From Thuidium tamariscinum (lineage: Eukaryota > Streptophyta > Bryopsida > Hypnales > Thuidiaceae): DNA of 64,000 bases. A program made the translations under genes and the position numbers. The DNA lies in assembly GCA_947034885.2 (NCBI GenBank), contig OX344758.2, positions 10,604,501 to 10,668,500 of the forward strand, read 5' to 3'. Under the pieces are notes generated by a model. It was not told where the DNA came from and made no database searches. It saw only the letters and a list, made by a program, of their open reading frames with translations. Positions 11,330-21,108 of the stretch are shown one piece after another (position 1 is the first letter of the stretch; each line of letters begins with the position of its first letter).

Positions 11330-12413
11330 TTAACCCCTAAAGGTTTTTGACTATGTTTTTACCAAAACCGCTCCAAAATTGTCATTTCTAGGACAACTAC
11401 CAAATTTTAGAAAAAAAAAATTGGAATAATATAAGCATAGGATATTTTAGTGCACTAGTTTGAGAAGATGTAGAAAAAATTTCAGAAATTTCTGCCATGT
11501 AGATTGCAAGATATTAGTGTTTGAAGTAACAACACTACAAAAAATGGGGATATAAATGACTTGTCCACAATGACTATACCAACAACAATGACTGCAAAAT
11601 GACTACAAAATGACTATTTTGAAGTCATTGTTGTTGGTGCAATCATTGTGGACAAGTCATTTATACCCTCATTTTCTTGTAGTGCAAAAATCTTTGTTTT
11701 ACCATTGCAAAAATCTAGGCAATTGCACTTCAGAAGGCCACATTTGTATGAAAAAATGTTCAAAATGGTTATAATTCTTTGTATTCCTTCTTCAATGCAA
11801 GTTGGATACATGCTTGAAAATTTTCAAATCATTTTGAATTGTACCACATGTACAAAAAAAATAATAAGTAGAAAAAAATAGAGAATGATTCAAAATATTA
11901 AATTGTTGAGAATTTATTTGTGAAATTGAAACTTGCCAATTCTAATGGTACAAATGTTGTAATAAACAATCTATACACAATGTTTTTCTTTTTTTCCACA
12001 AATATTGAAAATTGAGTAAAATAAAGGACTTCAAAGTTTATTTTAGAGTAAACAATCTATAACTACCCGCAAACTAAAACTCTTCATAACTTTTGACTCA
12101 TAAATCCAATTGGAATGATTAAAAGCTTTCCACATATATATAAATCTATAAAACTAATTTCAAATTTTGGTTTCTAAAAAAAGTGATTTTTTTAATTTGC
12201 CCGAACTACCTAAGTTGAGAAATAAACAACATATCATGTGATAACTTTCTAACCGTGTAATCAAAAGTCACAAAAATTGTTGAGCTTTAGAGACACTCTT
12301 CGTCAACATTTTCTATTAAATTTTGGCCCCAAAACATGGAAATCTCTAGTCACACATACCTACCCAAAATTTCTATATTGCCAAAAAAGGTACTTTGGTC
12401 CTTTAGGGATTAA
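11330..12413 (+). mobile_element. TTAA-bounded TIR element carrying a nested CACTA-type insertion
   Basis: Starts TTAACCCCTAAAGG and ends CTTTAGGGATTAA, close to the termini of 43366-44292, with which the interior aligns in the same order. Removing the nested insertion at 11533-11684 and one copy of its target repeat brings the length to about 930 bp, matching the 927 bp reference copy. There is no transposase. Confidence 0.65.
11533..11684. mobile_element. CACTA-type miniature element, 152 bp, with CAA target duplication
   Basis: Begins CACTACAAAAAATGGGG and ends in CTTGTAGTG. The two arms are complementary far inward ('AAATGACTTGTCCACAATGA' against its mirror), so the element folds into one long hairpin. 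CAA occurs on both sides (11530-11532 and 11685-11687). The related repeat near 42830-42850 reads TTGAATTAACAAAAAT with no insert, which is the expected empty site. The CACTA terminus plus a 3-base duplication fits the CACTA (En/Spm) superfamily. Confidence 0.85.
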
Positions 12414-13380
12414 TCTTGTCTTATTCTTTCAACACATCCTAAATACCTACAATCTTACATAACTTCATCTCTAACGATATTCCCTACAATCCCTATAGAT
12501 AATCTAGAGTCTCTTCTCCAACTAAAGTATATAATTTTAGTATCACTCTTCATTATTTTTGAGTTTTGAAGTAGGATCCTCAATTAATAGATTCTAAAGT
12601 TGGAGTTCTTTCTCTCTATCTTCCTCCCTTCATGACAATTGCATTAAAAAGTATTCATGAAAGTGTTCTTGGTGTGGCCCCTCTAAGTGATCCAAAATTG
12701 AAAGTTCAATGTTCTCAATCATATACATACTAGCAACTAATCGATCATGGTTGATGTTCCTCTAAAGCAATTAACTTCTCTCATCAAAAATTCCAAAGGT
12801 TTTACATAACTGAGCTTACATGTTAATGCAAAGAACAAAAGCCTATGTAGAGACTTTCTATACATGCCAATGCTCAAGGAGGAGGGCCATTAGAAAGAAT
12901 TAAAGGTCTCTAAAAGACTATTTCAAGATTGTTCTCTACAAATGTTTCTATTGCTGTAGACTAGCCATTCCTAGATAGTTTGAATTTTCAAATTCAAAAA
13001 AAATTCAAAATTTTCAAATAGTATTATAAAACTTAAAAATTTCTTTAAATTAAAATATTCAATTTAAAAAAATTAAAATTAAAATATCTTTTAATCTTTT
13101 AATCTCTCTTGACATGGCCGTCTCTCTCCTATGTCAAACTATTGATGTGGTGTGTTTTGGCCACAACCTAGGAACTCAAGATAACTTGTGGTCTCCCAAT
13201 GCCCTCAAATTTCTTCTAATGATTTCGAAAATAGAAGGCAATCAAGGAGGATAGAGGCTGACAAGGAAGCTCTTTTTTACCTAAAATGACAGACATTGAG
13301 GAGCATTGCCCAATGTTAACCATGGGAGAAATTGAATAATTTTGGGTGAAGAAAAAAAATTGAATACAAATCATATAATG
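12414..13380. other. AT-rich intergenic DNA, nothing recognised
   Basis: Very AT-rich, including an almost pure A/T stretch near 13000-13100. No features supported. Confidence 0.45.
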
Positions 13381-13953
13381 CCCAATTACACGGGCAAAAC
13401 TGCGTAATCAGGCATTACGCCCTTGTTGCAACGCAGAAGCCAGCTAGGAAATGAACGGGGACATTTCTTGCCATGGTTTACGAATGACCTGCTGTCACAT
13501 TGCAGAAATTTCATCGAAGAAGTCCCTAGTCCCAATTCCATTTCGCAACTACTGTAATCAAGCTTGTAACGCCAATTCGATAGATTTGTGCAATCTCGTT
13601 GAAATGCCGTTTGGAATTTCAAGGAAGGAGCTGGAGATGAAATGATGTAGAGAGCCGGGAGAAGGGAGGAAATCCCAGCTTACAGTAGCTCGGTACAACG
13701 TACACAATGTGATGAGTGAAATGCAATTGCAAATCTACAGTATCTGCACAAAGTAACGTCCAAATCGCTCATGAAATACCGCCATTACAATAGACATGAC
13801 AGATTTTACTCCTTCCTCAAGTTGTGAAACTGTGAAATTCTGTAGTCGCACTATGAATCGAAATCGGGTGACTGTATGCATGTTTTGAATTTCTCTTGTG
13901 GCAGGATCGGATCACAAGGAGATTATCCGCTTGAGTTCTTCCTTTCGGAACTA

Positions 13954-14018
13954 TCTGAAGTTTCCCTGACGAATGAGCACGAAGTCGACAGGAGGAATCA
14001 AGGAAAACGCCGCAAACT
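13954..14018 (+). repeat. 65 bp direct repeat, copy 1
   Basis: Starts TCTGAAGTTTCCCTGACG. It recurs at 14302-14366 in the same orientation, 348 bases downstream, with about five substitutions. Confidence 0.9.
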
Positions 14019-14042
14019 TCTATACCTTAACACAGCTTGTTT

Positions 14043-14120
14043 GTTTGTTTTGTTTGTCGTGTTGAGATCTTCCAGTTTGTTTTGTTTGTTTTGTTTTGTT
14101 TGTCACGTTGAGATCTTCTG
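14043..14120 (+). repeat. TTTGT-rich duplication ending in GTTGAGATCTTC
   Basis: Two adjoining units each consist of TTTGT/TTTTG repeats followed by GTC(G/A)(T/C)GTTGAGATCTTC. The second is longer by extra pentamers. It is a local tandem duplication lying between the two copies of the 65-base repeat. Confidence 0.8.
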
Positions 14121-14301
14121 GACCATGGGTCCCCAAGTCAAGTGCTTGGTACCGTCGGAAAGCCCTCGCAAGGAGGGGTGCACGAGCTTTGTTGCGTGGT
14201 GTTCCCATCCACAGGGAAAAAGTTATTGAATTTCAAAGTTTTTAAGAATTAGAAAATTAGAAAATTACTTCTACATTGATTTTGACTGTGACAACAGCTC
14301 A

Positions 14302-14366
14302 TCTGAAGTTTCCCTGACGAATTAGCACGAAGTTGAAAGGAGGAATCAGGGAAAACGCTGCAAACT
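14302..14366 (+). repeat. 65 bp direct repeat, copy 2
   Basis: Second copy of the repeat at 13954-14018, in the same orientation and with the same length. Confidence 0.9.
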
Positions 14367-14748
14367 GTGAAATGAAAAATAAGTGGCCACAAAGTTTGAT
14401 TCCCACTTAGAAAACAGTGGAAACGAAGAATGGCTGGAATGGAGTGAGTGGACAGCTCCGAGAACCTTCCATTCTTGAAGATGGATCAAAACTCCCCAGT
14501 TACCGTATTCCTGATCGACCTTGAAATTTTTCTTGCCGACTTTTAGTGCGAGAGTCTTTGCGTCGACTACCCGATCAGAGGACTCCTCAGTTTTTAGACC
14601 TCGTTCAGTGTCTAGCTAGGGAGGAGGTTCGAAAACCACTCAGGCTTAAAAACTGCCCACCTTCTCAAATGTACATTGTTTGTATATGTTGCTTTTATAT
14701 TTTCACAGGAAAGTATAAATAATGTATAATGGGGTATCAATCAAAATG

Positions 14749-15310
14749 TCGTTTTTGAATTCACAGTGAGAAAAATTTCAGTACTATCAACTTTGAAAGC
14801 CTACCAAGAGCTCAAAAATTGGTATTTTACCACAAAAATTTACCACAGCATCATCTTTAAGTTAATTATATGTGTGCCAAATTTCAAGGCCAAAAGATTC
14901 ACCAAAAAAAAGTTATTCAAAATCTACCAACATGGGTAGTGATGTGAAACATTTCACTACTTTCAACTTTGTCACCTTCCTAAGGATTGAGTTTTTTTTT
15001 CTTTTGCCATGAAATTTTTTTCATGAGACAATCTCTATGTTTTTAATATGTATAAAAAATTTCAAGATAAAAATAATTTTTTTTAAGAAGATATATGAAA
15101 TCTCCCAACAAGTGTAGTTTTGAGAAAGTTTTCACAATTGCCAACTTTGACACCCTCCCAAGGGCTGAAAAATTAGTTTCTTACCATGAATTTTTTTTGG
15201 TGAAGTCATCTCTATGTTGATAAAATGTGATACAAATTTCAAGTTCAAATGAATTACCAAAGAAAAGATATACAAAATCTCCCAACATGTGTAGTTGTGA
15301 GGAAGAGTTT
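14749..15310. repeat. Tandem array, three diverged ~178 bp units
   Basis: The anchor CCAACATG/CCAACAAG followed by GTGTAGT recurs at 14927, 15105 and 15282, spaced 178 and 177 bases. Each unit carries a 'CAACTTTG' block, an 'ATCTCTATGTT' block and an 'AATTTCAAG' block. A reversed partial unit follows at about 15360-15460 ('CACAACTACACATGTTAAGA'). Units are diverged, with no coding frame across them. Confidence 0.7.
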
Positions 15311-17089
15311 TTGAGCCCTTAGTATAGTGTTATTTTGTGGAGCAAAGTTTGACACGAATGTAGAAACTCAACCTCACAACTACACATGTTAAGATATTTT
15401 GAATAACTTCTTTTGGGTAAGTGTTTTGAACTTGAAATTTAGAACATATATTTTCGGATTTTCTTCACACCTCCTAGCTAATTGAGGGCCTCTGATTCTA
15501 TATATGAATTCAGAATTTGCAAAAAATAAAAAATTTGCAAAAAATAAAAAATTCCAGGGTTTGCCCAGTGGGGCAATAAGGGGGTCAATTCACCCTGGCC
15601 CACACCTTACTAAGGTGAAATGCTGAATTATTTATCAGTTATGAAGGAGCATTTGTGAGGAGTTGGACAAACCTTGCATGCACTACAAGCTGATGCCTGG
15701 GTGTTTATGCGTCCTTGGAGATTGGCAGTAATGAGATCACTTTGTTGGCATGTTTGGAATATTTGGGGAGGGGGCACTGGAGGAACAAACTGGAACAAAC
15801 TTTGCTCGCATTTTGGTGTACTTGGATAAGACTAAATTATTCACAAGTCTATATCTGTAAAGTTGAAAGTACTGTTTGTGACACTTGAAGCATTTGAACA
15901 TCCGTTGGTGGTACAATTTGTGCAAGATTTAATTCAGCAGTCCTTGGCAGTCCTTGGGTGTGAACCAAATCTATTTAAATCAAAATTTATTGTTATTTAA
16001 GAATTTTTTTGGCAATTAAAAAGTGGTTGATTGTTGACCACTAATAGTAGACACTCATTTTTTTTTCACACATGAAACATAATTTCATCGTTGAGGTTAA
16101 AATATAACATTCCTAGCCTACTATCCCTTGAAAAGATACACTTCTCCTTGTCCAAGTGATGTAGTGGGATGTAGACACTCATTTCCATGTAATGATGAGT
16201 GGCCATTGAAGTCATGTTAGGAAGTTTGAATTCAAACTAACTTCAAGTTCAAGATGAGTTGTTGATAATAAGGGTCAATATTGAAAAAAGGATTGGACCC
16301 CTAACAATTTTTGTAACCTCTAGCCTTCTCAACTTCATTTTTTGCTCATATTTGTTGGCATGTCTCAAATCTCTAAAATTCATGTACCCCAAACTAGAAA
16401 AACTAGGACTACTGCATATTGAACTTTCAGCAACTACTCTACCAATTTCTCAAAAACACATCATTTTAAATTTAAGGTAAGTACACCTAAAATGAATACA
16501 CATTATTATATTGAAAAATTATTTCTAGGGTCTTATTGGTAGTCAAAAAGGGATTCTAGATTCTCTTAGAAGGCATTTTTTGGACATTGTATAAATAAAC
16601 TATAAATTTTCAAAATACAGAATAAGACTTTAGGATAATCAACTGTAGATGCTCATGAATAGTGGAAGTACACTTTAGGCAACATTCTAGACTATGCAGC
16701 TTTAGAAAACTGTCAAATTGGGTGTAGTTACCTTATATGGAGTAACATTTAACTCGAGAATGTGAAGAAAAATGCATGTATGCGGCATAAGTGGTGCTGC
16801 CGTGAGTGGCAACCTTTTCCCGGTTTAAGGGTGGACATTCTGCTCCACCGCAGCCAGCGCATGCCTTGGAAAGTTGTTAATTATTGTAGCTAACTTACCT
16901 TTGTCACTTGTCTCCCTGGCTGGGAACTGCATAACTTACTTTTGAAGTCCTTGTGCACTCAAAGATTCAAAGGTCCCCGATTTGTCTTAAAATACAAAAA
17001 TAATAGATGTTAATTAAAGCAGTGTCATTATTAACGGAGCACCATTACTAAACCACTTGAATGTGTGGTGATATTCCAACATTCTTGCA
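15311..17089. other. AT-rich intergenic DNA
   Basis: It contains the inverted partial tandem unit at about 15360-15460 and a diverged repeat at about 16540-16690. The repeat shares 'GGATTCTAGATTCTCTTAGA' and 'GCATTTTTTGGACA' blocks with DNA at 30005-30108. No gene is supported; the frame at 16259-16480 has no recognisable domain. Confidence 0.45.
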
Positions 17090-18480
17090 GTGTTAATAAC
17101 TCAGAAACAGCATCATTCGAAGCACGTGCTCCCATTTGCTGTGGTGCGGGGACGTAAAGTCGATGATTTTGACAACACTTGTTCTTTCTGTTGTTCCTTG
17201 TTTAGTTGTTTATGTATTTAATGCGTTGAAGTGCAGGTGAGACTGTAATGTAATGTAACGTGAAAGCAGCACTGTAACAGATTTTGAAAATTGATTTCCT
17301 CTATCCAGTGGCCAAGGAATGGTTAAGTAAGAACTTTGAAGATACCTTATCCGTGTTGCTAATCCGGAGACAGTTTCTCCTTCTCCTTTCAAAGATGATG
17401 ACTTCTGGGTGCAGGACTGTGGACATCATTTCATTTGGATTTTGGAGAGCCTCAAGTCAATTTTGTCTCATGATGTGATACTCTAGCAATATGGGGTTGA
17501 ACATTGCAGTGGTCATTGAATTTGGGTTCGCATTCGAGCATTAACTTAGATCTTGGAGCAGAAAACAGTGCCTACATTTCAGGTTTTCATTAGAGGTGTC
17601 GAACCCTAAACCCTGAAGAACCCCCTCCGCTGAATTTGCAGATTCGTTACCACATCTCGAACAATGGAATTCTTCGTTCCTCAAAGGACTACCAAGTATC
17701 CTCTCACAGTTTCAGATTGCAATTCTTGTATGCAGCTCTGAGATCCACAAACTGGGTATGTCTAGTGGTATTTGCAAGGGAAACAGACCGCATTATGCCA
17801 TTTCCAGTATCGCAGGAAGACGGAAACAGAGTCAAATTCATGTTTGTGGAGTGCCCAATTCAATCTCAATGGCTATCAAAACATGGTAGTGACATGTTGG
17901 AAGCTGAAATACTCTTATTAAGAGCATCGCCACTCGAAGCGGCCCGGGGAGGGATTCGCCGTGCCTTGCCAGAAAATCTTCCATCACAGCAATTAAACAG
18001 TTGGACTGGACCGGACTGGCCAATTCGAAAGTGCCCTGCCACCTCAAAAATCTGCCTCCGGGCGAAATGATCCTCCCGTCCCCGAGCAACTGCCCACTTC
18101 CTTGAATTTACGGCATCTCCACTGATCGATCGGCAGCCTTTCAATTCAGCTTGAGCGTGCAACCAAGAATATATCCCTGATCTGGAGGTGATCGAACAAT
18201 GTTGACAGTATAGGAATCTCGAGGTGAATAACTTCGTGATCAACATCATGTCGTGAATGAGGGTCACGATTTTCTCAAGTGGAGCCCGGCAGAGCACACT
18301 GGGCGTAGCAGTTTCACCGTGGAAGGATGGCGATGCTCGAAGGCAATCACTACTTGCAGTTGAATAAATGGGTCCTACACTTCAAAATATCCTCTTTGTA
18401 ACCACCAAAACTCTGACAATCCAGTGTGCATGGTGATTAAGTTAGTCTGCTCTTAAAGCCGGCTGTCCATTTAAGAACTG
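17090..18480. other. GC-richer island without a recognisable gene
   Basis: CpG-containing, mixed-composition DNA set in AT-rich flanks, like the gene islands. Overlapping frames of 143-144 codons occur on both strands (17636-18070 on +, 17866-18297 on -), but neither protein shows a domain or a convincing amino-acid bias. They overlap each other, so at most one could be real. It may be a decayed gene, a non-coding transcript or an old retroelement fragment. Confidence 0.4.
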
Positions 18481-18532
18481 ATTGGCTTTTCGTGGAAGCT
18501 AAACTCCCTCAAAACAAATAGAGTAAATAGGG

Positions 18533-18853
18533 TAGAAGGCTCAAAAAGTGAGCATCTAAGGGCTGAAACTGAATTTTGGGGAGGTGAAATATTTTGAAAT
18601 ATTTTTCAATATATTTTCCTCAAGAGACAAGTGTAATTGTCATCTAACCCAAGTCGTTTCATATTTTTTGAAGCTTTTTGGAATTAGCTATGAAATTTTG
18701 AAGTTGAAACAACAAGGGGCTCTAAAATGGTGCCCTAGCTAAAATGTACACTATTAGTACACTGCTGAAGGCTATGAAAAAGTAATATGTGCAAATTTAG
18801 CACATTTAAGGTAGGGCACCATTTTAGAACCTACTCGCTTTTTGAGCCTTCTA
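18533..18853. mobile_element. TIR element, 321 bp
   Basis: Left end TAGAAGGCTCAAAAAGTGAG is mirrored at the right with 19 of 20 bases matching. A second, inner inverted repeat pairs CTAAAATGGTGCCCTA (18722-18737) with TAGGGCACCATTTTAG (18813-18828). The body carries the 'CATCTAACCCAAGTCGTTTC' block shared with 5002-5889. No coding capacity. Confidence 0.65.
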
Positions 18854-19142
18854 CTATAGAGTTAACCAACCTTTTTTTCAGCACCGTGTCACCAGATTGC
18901 ACCATTTCAAAATAAATGTCTTATTTTTGCCAAATAAAAGTAATCTTTTTTTGCTAGAAATTGTCTAGTTTTCTTTAAATTATGGATGAAGTTGCCAAAT
19001 TTTGATGAAAAAGTGTATGCATATGACGAAAAAGTGTTTTTAAGTCCCAAAGATGAATGAATGTAGAAATACAATGCTTCACCAAATTTGAAGTGATCAC
19101 CATCTTGGCATTTTCTCAAAAAGTAAAATAAAAGGGTTGGAA
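18854..19142. other. AT-rich intergenic DNA, nothing recognised
   Basis: Short spacer. The minus-strand frame at 18907-19119 has no recognisable features. Confidence 0.4.
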
Positions 19143-19666
19143 TTTACCCCTAAGCATCTGGATTCATCTCCAAATTTGGTGATTTCAGAAAAAAAATTAT
19201 AAAGTATTATTTGGAAGAATATTTTGGAATTGAGATGCAAATAAAAGTTGTAGAGTTTTAGTTTTAGATTCTATTTGAAAGGAGAAATTTAAAATTCCTT
19301 CAAAATTCAATTACAAACAAGAGATTGTCATTTTTTGAGTAATTTTGTTGGAGAGGATTTGAAATGAAGTTCTCTTGACATGATAATTTTTGGAATTTTT
19401 ATGATCTTTGATTATGACCTCATTATTGCAATTCTAAGTTTGAACTAGAGTCAACCCAAGTCAACAACTTGACATACTTCTACATTTGTAATTTTAGAAA
19501 AGTAGTTTCTTTAGTTATATCAAATTCAACCTTTCGATAGGACCACAACTTCATAAAGTATTTCTAAAAATAAAGATGACTTTCATCCAATATGTAACGA
19601 GGAAGAAATCTAGATTTCAATTTGTACATCATCTAGAAACTATACATTGGAGCACTCTAGGGTTAA
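19143..19666. mobile_element. TTAA-family element, diverged left end
   Basis: The right end CACTCTAGGGTTAA mirrors the left end TTTACCCCTAAGCATCTGG with mismatches. The right end also matches that of 4581-4809 (GGAGCACT...AGGGTTAA). No transposase. Confidence 0.45.
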
Positions 19667-20030
19667 TAGTAATGAGTGCAATAGAGACCACGCGTCAAAG
19701 TTTTGGAAAAAACACAAGACCAAACTCCTTGGAGTACCAAAACTGAGGTCCAAAGAAGTTTAGTGCCGTGTTTTTTGTCTACTATTTTGAATTATACCTC
19801 CTTCTAACATCCCTTTTCAAATTGGGGGTTCCTTTACGATTACCTCATATCGTAAAGTTGGTCCTATATTTGTGAATGGGTGTCGATGAAGGTAGAACTA
19901 AAAATAATAGAAAACAAATACAACACCAAACTCCATTAGTCCTTAGTTTTGGTGTTCATACAAGTTTTGTCCTATCTTTTTTCTAAACTCTAGCTTTCAA
20001 TCCTGCATTCCTTCCACTTTACAATTAACT
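19667..20030. other. AT-rich spacer between TTAA-family elements
   Basis: No gene. It contains short internal echoes such as 'CACCAAACTCC'/'AACTCCTTGGAG', insufficient to define an element. Confidence 0.35.
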
Positions 20031-20663
20031 TTAATCCCTAAATGCTCAAGGCACCAAAATTTGGTGTATGCAAAACTTTGAAGTAAAAAAAACTAATCAA
20101 GTTGATATTTTTAGTAGTCTATATTTTTGAAATTTTCTTTTTGAAATCTAGTTTTAGCATCAACAAAGTGATCTTAAAAATGATTGATTATGATTTTTCT
20201 ATTCAAGACTTTGTGCAAGGGGATCCATTGCAATCAAGGGTTCTTAAAAATGAGCCTCAAATACACTAAATTTTGGTGAAAACATTTCATTAGAAATTTA
20301 TCAAAAAATTATAGAGTACATTTTGAGAAGCCATCAATTGATTGGTGTTATGTATTTTAGGCCCTTTAACCTCATAATTTTTTAGAGACCAACTTTTTAG
20401 ATTTTACATGTGAAAAGAGGATTGAAAGACTTTAAGTCACTTTAGGAATTTTAACGCCCTCATGATCAAGCATTATAATCTTTCAATCCATAAGTGATAT
20501 TGTTCTATTTTTTTTCCTAAGTGATTTCCAACATGTCTAGTTTGAATTTGTACAATTACATGTCAAAAATATTTGATGAAGCATATCCATATGTTGACTT
20601 CTTGTTCAATTTAGAGTAAATTTCTAGAAGCTCAAAAAAGGCCTTGGGCATTATAGGAATTAA
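20031..20663. mobile_element. TTAA-bounded TIR element, 633 bp
   Basis: Left end TTAATCCCTAAATGCTCAAG. Right end reverse complemented reads TTAATTCCTATAATGCCCAAG, clearly the same TIR with substitutions and one indel. AT-rich interior without a transposase. Confidence 0.55.
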
Positions 20664-20708
20664 TATTCAAATAATTTTTTGTAGGAAGAAAGATGAAATT
20701 GGCATCTA

Positions 20709-21108
20709 AGGTAGAACCACCCGTAACCGATCATTTAAGGTATTTTAGGCATGATCTAGTGTAGTGCAAAACAAAATAAATATTTTCAAAGGTGTAAAGA
20801 TAAAAATGATGGGGATTCTAAAAACTTTGGTAATTTTATCACATAAATTGAAATTACTATGAATTTTAGAAGGCATAAAGTGTGCTTGACCAAATACCAA
20901 TCTGTGGAGTCTTCTAATTTCGATCACACAAAAAACTACATTTTTACTGACTCTTTTCTACTTTCTTGCACACTACATTGGAACATGTGCCATGAACTTT
21001 TAGTCCCAACTTTAATAATGAGAAAAAAACCCATTCTAGCCTTGGTTGGAAATACGTCCATCGAAAGGTTGACCATGGGGAGCCTATTGGTTATAGGTGG
21101 TTCTACCT
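20709..21108. mobile_element. TA-target TIR element inserted in a repeat, 400 bp
   Basis: Ends AGGTAGAACCACC...GGTGGTTCTACCT are perfect over 13 bases and similar over about 20. TA flanks each end. The interrupted sequence reads ...GCATCTA | TAACCCAATCTC..., and two related repeats (5285-5310 and 18640-18660) preserve the uninterrupted CATCTAACCCAAGTC, so the insertion and its TA duplication are directly supported. A diverged relative of the interior lies at 34110-34500. Target and size fit a mariner-type miniature element. Confidence 0.75.

Larger units (their letters stand above)
13381..14660. other. GC-richer island without a recognisable gene
   Basis: Base composition and CpG content jump to the level of the two gene islands. 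The longest frames (13386-13622 on -, 13876-14229 on +) have no domain, and several open only at a non-ATG codon. It contains a 65-base direct repeat and a TTTGT-rich duplication (separate entries). Possible readings are a gene relic, a long non-coding transcript, or a spliced gene with exons too short to see. None can be chosen from sequence alone. Confidence 0.4.

Noticed and set aside
17636..18297. Overlapping 144- and 143-codon frames on opposite strands
   Set aside because: Neither has a domain, and the two overlap. Kept only as part of the description of a GC-richer island.
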